Source: Porphyromonadaceae bacterium UBA7180 (GTDB taxonomy: Bacteria > Bacteroidota > Bacteroidia > Bacteroidales > Muribaculaceae). From it: a stretch of DNA of 31,787 bases. The notes beneath the pieces were generated by a model. That model did no database searches, was not told where the DNA came from, and saw nothing but the letters and a program-made list of their open reading frames with translations. Positions 7,569-14,883 of the stretch are shown here, one piece after another (the first letter of the stretch is position 1; each line of letters starts with the position of its first letter). The position numbers and the translations under genes are program-made. The stretch lies in contig DKVK01000095.1 of the NCBI GenBank assembly GCA_002491165.1, positions 1 to 31,787 on the forward strand, written 5' to 3'.

Positions 7569-8564
7569 TTATTGTTTTCTTTGCTGGAGGAGGAGGTCGG
7601 CTACGGTGAGGATGGCCATGGCTTGCACTACGGGCACTCCGCGGAGGGCGACGCACGGGTCGTGACGTCCTTCCGTCATAACGGTAGTATGATTACCCTC
7701 CTTGTCGACTGTTTCAAGCGGGCGCGCTATGGAGGGCGTGGGCTTGAAAGCTACGCGCATCGTCACGGGCATGCCGTTGGAGATGCCCCCCTGGATGCCG
7801 CCGCTATGGTTGGTGCGCGTCACGGTGCGGCCATCTTCGCGGGTGAAGATGTCGGCGTGTTCGCTGCCGTGCATTGCGGAGGCAGCGAAGCCGTCGCCAT
7901 ACTCAAAGCCTTTCACTGCCGGGATTCCGAGCATGGCGTAGGCGAGGCGTGCCTGGAGTTTGTCGAAAATAGGTTCGCCGATACCGGGCGGAAGTCCCGT
8001 AATGGTACAGGAAACAGTTCCACCCACGCTGTCGCCGGCTTCGCGTGCGGCCTTTATCACTTCCTCGGCTTCTGAAGCCGGACGTCCTCCCACCGTCTCC
8101 AGACGCGCGCCGACGGTTATCCCCTCTTTGAGGAGCAGGGGATAGACGATGGCCGCGGCCGCCACGCGCACGGCCGTTTCGCGCGCCGAGGCCCGTCCGC
8201 CGCCACGGTGGTCGCGCAGCCCGTACTTCATCTGATAGGTAAAGTCGGCGTGGTTGGGGCGGAATACGTCTTTCAGGTTGTCATAGTCGCGCGGACGGGA
8301 GTCGGTGTTGGGGATGATGAACCCTATCGGCGTGCCGAGCGAACGTCCGTCGTCGCTTATGCCTGAGAGAATCTCAACTCGGTCAGTTTCAGCGCGTCCC
8401 GAAACAAGCGCGGAGGCGCCGGGACGGCGACGGGCCATGAAGACGGCGACAAGTTGCCGATCCACGGCAATGCCGGCGGGAAGTCCATCAATGATTCCGC
8501 CAATGGCCGGCCCGTGGCTTTCGCCGAAGGTGGTGAGCGTCAGTGTCTGTCCGAAAGTGTTCAT
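7569..8564 (-). CDS. aroC: Chorismate synthase
   Basis: Catalyses the last shikimate-pathway step, EPSP to chorismate, using reduced FMN, in the cytoplasm. Family signatures present are FGESHG (residues 13-18), the DHRGGGRASARET signature (118-130), GSEHAD (233-238), NHSGGIQGGISNG (252-264) and the C-terminal RHDPCVALR (300-308). At 331 aa it is shorter than the roughly 355-365 aa typical of the family. The difference appears to fall at about residues 145-175, where the usual aromatic and acidic loop before the GDSVGG segment is much reduced. The active-site motifs are all intact. The ATG overlaps the ybaK stop in an ATGA, indicating translational coupling. Confidence 0.95.
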   Translation of the reverse strand: MNTFGQTLTLTTFGESHGPAIGGIIDGLPAGIAVDRQLVAVFMARRRPGASALVSGRAETDRVEILSGISDDGRSLGTPIGFIIPNTDSRPRDYDNLKDVFRPNHADFTYQMKYGLRDHRGGGRASARETAVRVAAAAIVYPLLLKEGITVGARLETVGGRPASEAEEVIKAAREAGDSVGGTVSCTITGLPPGIGEPIFDKLQARLAYAMLGIPAVKGFEYGDGFAASAMHGSEHADIFTREDGRTVTRTNHSGGIQGGISNGMPVTMRVAFKPTPSIARPLETVDKEGNHTTVMTEGRHDPCVALRGVPVVQAMAILTVADLLLQQRKQ

Positions 8565-9070
8565 TGTTCAGGCTGCGGTTCGTCGGCGGCGATGTCGCAC
8601 AGTGTGGCGCCGGTATAACTTATATAATCCTTGGGGGAGAGTTTCAGTTGCAGCCCGCGCTGCCCGGCCGAGACATAGAAGATGTCGAAAGCGGCCACGT
8701 CCTGCTGCAGGAAGACGGGGAAGGGTTTCTTCATCCCTATGGCGGTGCAGCCGCCGCGTATGTAGCCGGTGAGCGGCAGCAACTCCTTGACATGGATCAT
8801 CTCCACCTTCTTGTTGCCGGAGGCTTTGGCGGCTTTCTTGAGGTCCACCTCGCGGTTGCCGGCCAGGACGCAGACGAAATGGCCGGTCCGGTCGCCGTGG
8901 AGCACGAGCGTCTTGTAAACTTGCTCTATGGGTTCGCCGAGTTCCTCGGCCACGTGCTGTGCGGCCAGGTCTTCGGGGTCGAACTTGTATGGCACCAGCT
9001 CGTATGCAATGCGGGCGCGGTCAAGGAGCCGCGCCGCATTGGTTTTCTGTATTTTAGGTGAGGCACACAT
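8561..9070 (-). CDS. ybaK: YbaK/EbsC-family Cys-tRNA(Pro) deacylase
   Basis: 169-aa protein of the YbaK/EbsC (INS superfamily) trans-editing deacylases, which hydrolyse mischarged Cys-tRNA-Pro. Typical segments are KTNAARLLDRARIAYELVPY at the N-terminus, then QVYKTLVLHGDRTGHFVCVLAGNREVDLKK in pieces, with the key lysine in VYKTLV. GYIRGGCTAIGMKK and FLQQDV follow. I place the start at 9070 (MCASPKIQKTN), where the ATG overlaps the rho TGA by one base (TGATG). The in-frame extension to 9187 would run deep into rho and has no family resemblance. The gene is tightly coupled to rho upstream and aroC downstream. Confidence 0.9.
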   Translation of the reverse strand: MCASPKIQKTNAARLLDRARIAYELVPYKFDPEDLAAQHVAEELGEPIEQVYKTLVLHGDRTGHFVCVLAGNREVDLKKAAKASGNKKVEMIHVKELLPLTGYIRGGCTAIGMKKPFPVFLQQDVAAFDIFYVSAGQRGLQLKLSPKDYISYTGATLCDIAADEPQPEQ

Positions 9071-11160
9071 CAGCGGTCCATGGTGACGAGCAGTTCCTCG
9101 TTGCTGCGTGTTATCTCCATGCGTTTCTTCATGAACTCCATGGCTTCGATGGAGTTCATGTCGCTCAGGTAGTTGCGGAGAATCCACATGCGGTTGAGGA
9201 TGTCGGGATTAAGGAGCAGGTCGTCGCGGCGCGTCGAGGAGGCCACGATGTCCACTGCCGGGAAAATGCGTTTGTTCGAGAGCTTGCGGTCGAGCTGCAG
9301 CTCCATGTTGCCGGTGCCCTTGAACTCCTCGAAGATGACTTCGTCCATCTTAGAGGAAGTCTCGGTAAGGGCGGTGGCGATGATGGTGAGCGAGCCGCCG
9401 TTCTCAATGTTACGCGCGGCGCCGAAGAAGCGCTTGGGGCGCTGCAGGGCGTTGGCGTCGACACCGCCGCTGAGGATCTTGCCCGATGCCGGCGACACGG
9501 TGTTGTAGGCGCGGGCCAGACGGGTGATGGAGTCGAGCATGATGACCACGTCGTGGCCGCACTCCACGAGGCGTTTGGCCTTTTCGAGCACGATACCGGC
9601 TATCTTGACATGGCGTTCGGCCGGCTCGTCGAAGGTGGAGGCTATCACCTCGGCGTTGACGCTGCGTGCCATGTCGGTGACCTCCTCTGGACGCTCGTCT
9701 ATCAGCAGCATTATGATGTAGGTCTCCGGGTGGTTTTCGGCTATGGCGTTTGCTATATCCTTGAGCAAAATGGTCTTACCGGTCTTGGGAGGGGCCACGA
9801 TTAGGGCGCGCTGACCTTTGCCGATGGGAGCGAACATATCCACGACGCGGGTGGAGATATTGTTCGACAGGCCACCGGTGAGGTTGAATTTCTCATCGGG
9901 GAAGAGGGGCACGAGGAGCTCGAAGGGGGAGCGGTCGGCCACTACCATCGGGTCGAGGCCGTTGATGCGGTTTATGTGGCAGAGGGGGAAGTATTTCTCC
10001 CCTTCGCGCGGGGGGCGTATCCCGCCGTCCACCACGTCGCCGGGTTTCAGGCCGTATTGCTTAATCTGCTGCTGCGACACGTAGACGTCGTCGGGGCTGG
10101 AGAGGTAATTGTAATCGGAGCTGCGCAGGAAGCCATAGCCGTCGGGCATTATCTCGAGCACGCCGCTGGCCTCGATGATGCCGGTGAGGTCGAACATGGT
10201 TTCCTGTTCGAGTCGTTTCTGCTGCTGCGCGAGCTGGCGCTGCTGCTGGCGCTGTTTCTTGGTGAGGTGTTTCTGCTGCTTGGGGGTAGGGAGCTTCTGG
10301 GCATCGGCGCCGGGTTCGGCTATGATGATGGGCGCTGCCGCGGCGGCGGCGGCGGCTTCCTCTATCTCGCGCTGCGAACGCGGAGTGAAGGTCTTGCCTT
10401 TGGCTTTGGAGAAGAAGGCGTCGAGACCCGGTTTGGCTTTTTGCACCGGAGCGGGTTGCGGTTGAACGGGCATTTCCTCATGGGCAGCCACGGACTCCGG
10501 CTGCTGTTCGCCGACAGCCTGCTCTTCCTGAGCAGGCATTTCTTCGGTTACGGCTTCCGGCTGAGGCTCGAACTCCGGTTCGGCGCCCTGTTCCGGTTCG
10601 GCAACTTCAGCGGCAGCGGGTTGTATCTCGGCTTCGGCCACCACTTTCTTTTTGCGGCCGCGTTTCTTGGGCGCGGGAGCCTCGGCGGTGGTTTCTTGAG
10701 CGGGAGTTTCGACGGCTACGGGTTCGGCAGTAGCGTCTGCGGCACTTTCCATTCCGGGAAGTTGCGGCTCGGCTTCCGTCTCGCTTTTCTTCTTGCGGCC
10801 GCGCTTCTTGGGCGCGGGAGCTTCGGCTGGCGCTGTGTCGGCCTCGGCGGCTGGCGCAGCTTCGGTTTCTGATTTCTTTTTACGGCCGCGCTTCTTGGGC
10901 GCCGGTGCTTCCGCTTCGGGAGTGGCGTCGGACGATTCATCGGCTGCCGTCTCTTCCCCGGCCTTCTTGCGGCCGCGTTTCTTTGTGGTTTTCTTAGTTT
11001 GCTTGCTTACGTTTTCGGAGGCTGTGTCTGCCTGGTTGTCAAGGATATAGTAGACTGCATCCTGTGTGGTTGCCGTCTCGACATCGTTCATTCCCATGTC
11101 GGAGGCCACACGGATGAGCTCCTCGCGGGGCATGGATTCCAGTTGTTCAATATTATACAT
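9070..11160 (-). CDS. rho: Transcription termination factor Rho with a long disordered insert
   Basis: Hexameric RNA-dependent ATPase that terminates transcription. The start at 11160 gives the MYNIEQL opening typical of Bacteroidota Rho and a 696-aa product, much longer than E. coli Rho (419 aa). Residues 1-45 are the Rho N-terminal helix bundle. Residues about 46-320 are low-complexity (Ala, Glu, Pro, Lys, Gln) with four KKRGRKK motifs at 60-66, 89-95, 118-124 and 165-171. The cold-shock RNA-binding domain is at about 324-400. The ATPase domain has Walker A APPKTGKT (456-463), MLLIDERPEEV (484-494) and the QRPKRFFGAARN region (573-584). Bacteroides Rho is reported to use a comparable insert for phase separation. 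An open in-frame extension to 11415 exists but is not family-like. Confidence 0.96.
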   Translation of the reverse strand: MYNIEQLESMPREELIRVASDMGMNDVETATTQDAVYYILDNQADTASENVSKQTKKTTKKRGRKKAGEETAADESSDATPEAEAPAPKKRGRKKKSETEAAPAAEADTAPAEAPAPKKRGRKKKSETEAEPQLPGMESAADATAEPVAVETPAQETTAEAPAPKKRGRKKKVVAEAEIQPAAAEVAEPEQGAEPEFEPQPEAVTEEMPAQEEQAVGEQQPESVAAHEEMPVQPQPAPVQKAKPGLDAFFSKAKGKTFTPRSQREIEEAAAAAAAAPIIIAEPGADAQKLPTPKQQKHLTKKQRQQQRQLAQQQKRLEQETMFDLTGIIEASGVLEIMPDGYGFLRSSDYNYLSSPDDVYVSQQQIKQYGLKPGDVVDGGIRPPREGEKYFPLCHINRINGLDPMVVADRSPFELLVPLFPDEKFNLTGGLSNNISTRVVDMFAPIGKGQRALIVAPPKTGKTILLKDIANAIAENHPETYIIMLLIDERPEEVTDMARSVNAEVIASTFDEPAERHVKIAGIVLEKAKRLVECGHDVVIMLDSITRLARAYNTVSPASGKILSGGVDANALQRPKRFFGAARNIENGGSLTIIATALTETSSKMDEVIFEEFKGTGNMELQLDRKLSNKRIFPAVDIVASSTRRDDLLLNPDILNRMWILRNYLSDMNSIEAMEFMKKRMEITRSNEELLVTMDR

Positions 11161-11166
11161 AGAGTT

Positions 11167-11198
11167 CAAAGATAACCTGCGGCTCGGTCTATAAAAAC
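11167..11198 (-). promoter_or_regulatory. Proximal rho promoter, nearly leaderless
   Basis: A perfect minus-strand -7 box TATCTTTG (11167-11174) lies only 6 nt before the rho ATG. The -33 region is T-rich rather than a clean TTTG. If used, transcription would start at or next to the start codon. Confidence 0.5.
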
Positions 11199-11432
11199 GG
11201 GGGATGCTGACCGGCGGCTCGGCGTTTGATAAGATTGTGTTACAGAAAAAGGGTTTTTGCAGCCGGGAAAATATTACTGGTTCACACTGCGGGAAGCGCG
11301 TCTCCGGCGTATCGTCAACCCGAGGGTTGCGCACCGCTGACGGGCACCGTCCCTTCGGGATGAGATAATTGCTATTGGGAACCGAATTAGAAACGCTACG
11401 AGGGAATAGCCACATTTCCGACTTGGAAGAAC

Positions 11433-11608
11433 CGGGCCGCGAGCGGAGAATAGTCGTTGTTTAGAAATACCGGCACGCGGGTTATGAAGCGTGACCGGCA
11501 AAATAAAGACGTGGAACTCTGCTTGTTTCAGTAACCGTAGAAAAAGGTTGCTTAAAGTTTTCGAAGGTTACAAAAAAGGCTTGTCGCCTGCGGGGTAGGC
11601 CCGAAATT
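11433..11608 (-). ncRNA. Candidate structured RNA or long rho leader
   Basis: The predicted minus-strand transcript starts near 11608, from the promoter at 11614-11644. A GC-only 6-bp closing stem (11598-11603 with 11433-11438) encloses about 160 nt. Inside are an AGGC/GCCT hairpin (11586-11589 with 11577-11580), a GUAACC/GGUUAC stem (11566-11571 with 11531-11536) and a strong 9-bp hairpin with one bulge (11489-11498 with 11470-11478). The size resembles a 6S-like RNA, but I cannot assign it to a family. Without a clear terminator at its 3' end, it may simply be the start of a 450-nt rho leader. Confidence 0.4.
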
Positions 11609-11613
11609 CTTTG

Positions 11614-11644
11614 CAAAATTAGTCATTATAATTTATCCGCCAAA
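11614..11644 (-). promoter_or_regulatory. Bacteroidota-type promoter upstream of rho
   Basis: On the minus strand the -33 box TTTG (11641-11644) and the -7 box TAATTTTG (11614-11621) are 19 bp apart. It drives the candidate RNA and possibly rho with a leader of about 450 nt. Confidence 0.7.
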
Positions 11645-11702
11645 ATTATTTGGCAAAAAAATGGTTACTGAGGGTAAAAAATGTTTAATTCAGGAGCGAA
11701 AA

Positions 11703-11733
11703 TTGCTTAACTTAATTTTTTTATGTAAATTTG
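11703..11733 (+). promoter_or_regulatory. Promoter for malQ
   Basis: The -7 box TAAATTTG (11726-11733) matches the Bacteroidota consensus. A TTG (11703-11705) lies 20 bp upstream. The start site would be near 11738, giving a leader of about 140 nt before malQ. Confidence 0.65.
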
Positions 11734-11876
11734 CTGCCGAAAGCGGTCCGTAATGCGTTGTCTTCTTAGGAAGCGGCGCGCCCGGTGCCTCCGCTTTTCC
11801 ATTGACAGACTTTACAAACCACTAAATAGCGACCGGCCGGTGGCAACCCTGAAGCCTCCGCGGTCAGAATTTTTAC

Positions 11877-14558
11877 ATGAGAATCTCACTGAATATCAAT
11901 TACCGCACACAGTGGGGCGAGCAGCTCTACGTAAGCGGCGACATCCCGGCACTCGGCTCCGGCAACGAGCACGCCGCCCCGGCCATGAAGATGGTGGGCC
12001 CGGCTCAATGGCGCCTCGAAATTGATGTCGAAGAACTTCCCGAAAGCGTAAAGTACCGCTACATCGTAAAACCCGACCAGGGCGCTTGGCGCATGGAATG
12101 GGGACACCGCCACCGCATATCGTGCATCAACGGCGTGGCGTGCCTCGACGTCTACGACTGCTGGCAGGACCAGCCGCTTGACAAACCCTATTATTCCTCC
12201 GCCTTCGTTGACGGTATATTAAGCCGCCGCTTCCGCGACCAACCGCTAAAACCGCTGCCTGACACGCTGACGGTGCGCATCGCCGCCCCGATGATAGAAC
12301 CCGACGAAGTGCTGGCAATGGCCGGAAGCATCCCGGCGCTCGGCTGCTGGGACCCGCATCAGGCTCTCCGCCTCAACGACGCCCGCTATCCCGTATGGGA
12401 AGGCGCCATCCCCCTCGACAAGATAGACGGTCCCTTCGAGTATAAATTCGTAATCCTGAAAAAGGACACCCTCGAACCGGTGGGTTGGGAGCTGCTCGAC
12501 AACCGCGTCTTCGGCATAGAGACCAAAGCTGCGGCAAACCGCGCCTATATCCTCGACGGACTGCGTTTCGCCAACCCGCGCAACAACTGGCGCGGCGCCG
12601 GAACCGCCATCCCGGTGTTCTCCGTGCGTTCGGAGGCAGACTTCGGATGCGGCGACTTCGTGGACCTGCGCCGCATGGTGGACTGGTGCGTCCTCACAGG
12701 CCAGAAGGTGCTCCAGCTCCTCCCCATCAACGACACCACCCTCACCGGAACTTGGGTGGACTCCTACCCCTATAAGACCAACTCCACCTTCGCCCTCCAC
12801 CCGATGTACATCCGCCTCGAAGAGGTGGGCTCGCTGACCGACGAAAAGATGCGCGCCGAGTTCAACGCCCTGCGCACCGAACTCAACTCCCTGGCCGAGA
12901 TAGACTATGAGCGCGTCAACAACGCCAAGCGCCGCTATCTCGAAGCCATCTATAAGGTGTCGGGTAAAAGCACCGCCAAGAAGGAGAGCTACCTCCGCTT
13001 CATGGAGAAGAACGGCGAATGGCTGCGTCCCTACGCCGCATGGTCCATACTGCGAGACCTCAACGGCACCCCCGACAACACCCGCTGGGGAGAGTATGCC
13101 ACCTACGATGCCCGCAAAGTCAAGGCCTTCCTCGCCGAACACGCCTGCGAAGCCGGTTACTATTACTTCGTGCAATACCACCTGGACCGCCAGCTCCGCG
13201 AAGTGCGCGACTACGCCCACCAGAACGGCGTGGTGCTGAAAGGCGACATCCCCATCGGCATCGGGCGCCACAGCGTGGACGCATGGCTCTACCCGCAGCT
13301 CTTCAACATGCAGGTGTCGGCCGGCGCGCCACCCGACGATTTCTCCGTGATGGGACAAAACTGGGGATTACCGACCTACAACTGGGAGAAGATGGCTGAA
13401 GACGGTTTCGCCTGGTGGAAAGCCCGCTTCCGCAAAATGGCCGAATACTTCGACGCCTACCGCATAGACCACATCCTCGGCTTCTTCCGCATCTGGCAGA
13501 TTCCCGTCGACGCCCTCCACGGCCTGCTCGGATACTTCAATCCGGCCCTCCCCTTCTCCCCCGAAGAGATGCGCCATAACTACGACTTCTGGCTCAACGC
13601 CGACCTCCAGGCTCATCCACTCATCCTGGAATGGATGCTAACCGACTTCTTCGGAGAACACACCCAAGAAGCCAAAGAGCGTTTCCTCGAACACACGGGG
13701 GGCGACCGCTACCGCCTAAAGGATTTCGTCAATACACAAGTGAAGGTGGCCGAATACTTCGCCACACAGGAGAAAAACGAGAAGAACGACCGCCTGTGCA
13801 ATGCCCTGCTCGGCCTCATCGACGACGTCCTCTTCATAGAAGACCCGGAACAGCGCGGCAAATACCATCCCCGCATCTCCGCACAGTTCACATACCAGTA
13901 CCGTTGTCTCAACGACTATGAGCGCCAGTGCTTCGACCGGCTTTACAACGACTTTTTCTACCGCCGCCACAACGAGTTCTGGGGCGGGAAGGCGCTGTGG
14001 AAACTGCCGCCGCTGCTCGACTCCACCCCGATGCTCACCTGCGCCGAAGACCTCGGCATGATTCCCGACTGCGTGCCGCACGTGATGCGCGAGCTTGAAA
14101 TCCTCTCGCTCGAAATCCAGAGCATGCCCAAGGACCCGCGCACCGAGTTCGGCAACACCTGGGGCTATCCCTACTTCTCGGTTTGCACCACGTCGACCCA
14201 CGACATGGCCGGCATACGCCTGTGGTGGGAGGAAGACCGCCAACGCTCGCAGCGCTACTTCAACGAGGTGCTTAACGAGGGAGGCGCGGCGCCTCATTTC
14301 GCCGAACCATGGATTTGCGGACGCATCCTCGACCTCAACCTCCAATCCCCCTCGATGCTCTGCATCATACCGCTGCAAGACTGGCTGTCGGCCGACGGTG
14401 CGCTTCGCCGCGAAAATCCCGCCGACGAACGCATCAACATCCCGGCCAACCCCAAACACTACTGGCGCTACCGGATGCACCTGACCGTGGATCAACTGAT
14501 GGCCGCCAATACCTTCAACGCCACGCTCCGCGACCATATCAAAGGCGCAGGCCGTTAA
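11877..14558 (+). CDS. malQ: 4-alpha-glucanotransferase, DPE2 type with two CBM20 domains
   Basis: 893-aa GH77 amylomaltase that transfers maltosyl or glucosyl units between alpha-glucans, in the cytoplasm (no signal peptide). Two starch-binding CBM20-like domains come first (about 1-100 and 130-235; note the paired GDIPALG and GSIPALGCWDP motifs). The GH77 domain runs from about 245 to 890. Catalytic residues by motif are nucleophile Asp531 (YRIDHILGFFRIW), acid/base Glu724 (CAEDLGMIP) and Asp776 (TSTHDMAG). The Asp531-Glu724 gap of 193 residues is about 145 longer than in short bacterial MalQ, which is the insertion that defines plant DPE2-like enzymes. The gene has its own promoter and a downstream hairpin. 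Confidence 0.95.
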   Translation: MRISLNINYRTQWGEQLYVSGDIPALGSGNEHAAPAMKMVGPAQWRLEIDVEELPESVKYRYIVKPDQGAWRMEWGHRHRISCINGVACLDVYDCWQDQPLDKPYYSSAFVDGILSRRFRDQPLKPLPDTLTVRIAAPMIEPDEVLAMAGSIPALGCWDPHQALRLNDARYPVWEGAIPLDKIDGPFEYKFVILKKDTLEPVGWELLDNRVFGIETKAAANRAYILDGLRFANPRNNWRGAGTAIPVFSVRSEADFGCGDFVDLRRMVDWCVLTGQKVLQLLPINDTTLTGTWVDSYPYKTNSTFALHPMYIRLEEVGSLTDEKMRAEFNALRTELNSLAEIDYERVNNAKRRYLEAIYKVSGKSTAKKESYLRFMEKNGEWLRPYAAWSILRDLNGTPDNTRWGEYATYDARKVKAFLAEHACEAGYYYFVQYHLDRQLREVRDYAHQNGVVLKGDIPIGIGRHSVDAWLYPQLFNMQVSAGAPPDDFSVMGQNWGLPTYNWEKMAEDGFAWWKARFRKMAEYFDAYRIDHILGFFRIWQIPVDALHGLLGYFNPALPFSPEEMRHNYDFWLNADLQAHPLILEWMLTDFFGEHTQEAKERFLEHTGGDRYRLKDFVNTQVKVAEYFATQEKNEKNDRLCNALLGLIDDVLFIEDPEQRGKYHPRISAQFTYQYRCLNDYERQCFDRLYNDFFYRRHNEFWGGKALWKLPPLLDSTPMLTCAEDLGMIPDCVPHVMRELEILSLEIQSMPKDPRTEFGNTWGYPYFSVCTTSTHDMAGIRLWWEEDRQRSQRYFNEVLNEGGAAPHFAEPWICGRILDLNLQSPSMLCIIPLQDWLSADGALRRENPADERINIPANPKHYWRYRMHLTVDQLMAANTFNATLRDHIKGAGR

Positions 14559-14592
14559 ACAATCACGAAGTTAAATCGATTTTCATATTTCC

Positions 14593-14635
14593 GCCGCACC
14601 TCGGACGCGATGTCCCGGGTGCGGCTTCCCTTATT
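14593..14635 (+). terminator. Terminator hairpin after malQ
   Basis: An 8-bp stem, GCCGCACC (14593-14600) with GGTGCGGC (14618-14625), lies 35 bp after the malQ stop and is followed by a pyrimidine-rich stretch (TTCCCTTATT). Confidence 0.55.
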
Positions 14636-14700
14636 GTCAATTCAAAAGCACAGGCCTGCGCTCCATATAATTCTTCACCGTCTGAGAAACAAATATGGAG

Positions 14701-14720
14701 GGTAGGCTTCCAGGCCTACC
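14701..14720. repeat. Perfect short hairpin, REP-like
   Basis: GGTAGGC (14701-14707) and GCCTACC (14714-14720) flank a 6-nt loop, with A-rich sequence after it. It lies in the gap between convergent genes and looks like the palindromic unit of an intergenic repeat. No second copy is in the window. Confidence 0.4.
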
Positions 14721-14883
14721 AAAATACACACCGATTCCTACCTAATTTGGTTGATATTCACCCACGATTATTTCTGCGCAGTTCTGCGTGAAGCGAGCGG
14801 AACAAAGCACCATAACGTTCTGCGTAATAAACGTTTAGCTCGCAATTACAAAATACTCAAACACTCCGGTAACTTGAAAATTT

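Larger units (their letters stand above)
11161..11876. other. 716-bp gene-free divergent region between rho and malQ
   Basis: No convincing protein gene lies here. Minus strand: a promoter at 11614-11644, a candidate structured RNA just downstream of it, further hairpins (a CAACC/GGTTG stem and a CCC-TTCG-GGG-type loop near 11345-11360), and a -7 box next to the rho ATG. Plus strand: the malQ promoter at 11703-11733 and its 140-nt leader, which has a hairpin (AAGCGG 11771-11776 with CCGCTT 11791-11796). The rho frame stays open through 11161-11415, but without a recognisable domain. Confidence 0.6.
14559..14883. other. 325-bp intergenic region between convergent malQ and lpxB
   Basis: No gene is seen. 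It holds the malQ terminator hairpin, a perfect 7-bp hairpin at 14701-14720, and three copies of TTCTGCG (14772-14778, 14782-14788, 14818-14824) in a stretch that looks like an intergenic repeat. Confidence 0.5.

Noticed and set aside
10645..10985. Tandem-like DNA repeats around GCGGCCGCG in minus-strand rho
   Set aside because: They encode the four KKRGRKK motifs in frame, so they are protein repeats rather than a separate element.
11161..11415. N-terminal extension of rho by 85 codons
   Set aside because: The frame is open, but the extension has no similarity to Rho, and the MYNIEQL start at 11160 is the family norm. It lies downstream of the distal promoter, so expression was considered but not supported.
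12246..13358. 370-aa minus-strand open frame inside malQ
   Set aside because: It is antisense to conserved CBM20 and GH77 coding sequence; no motif or start signal supports it.
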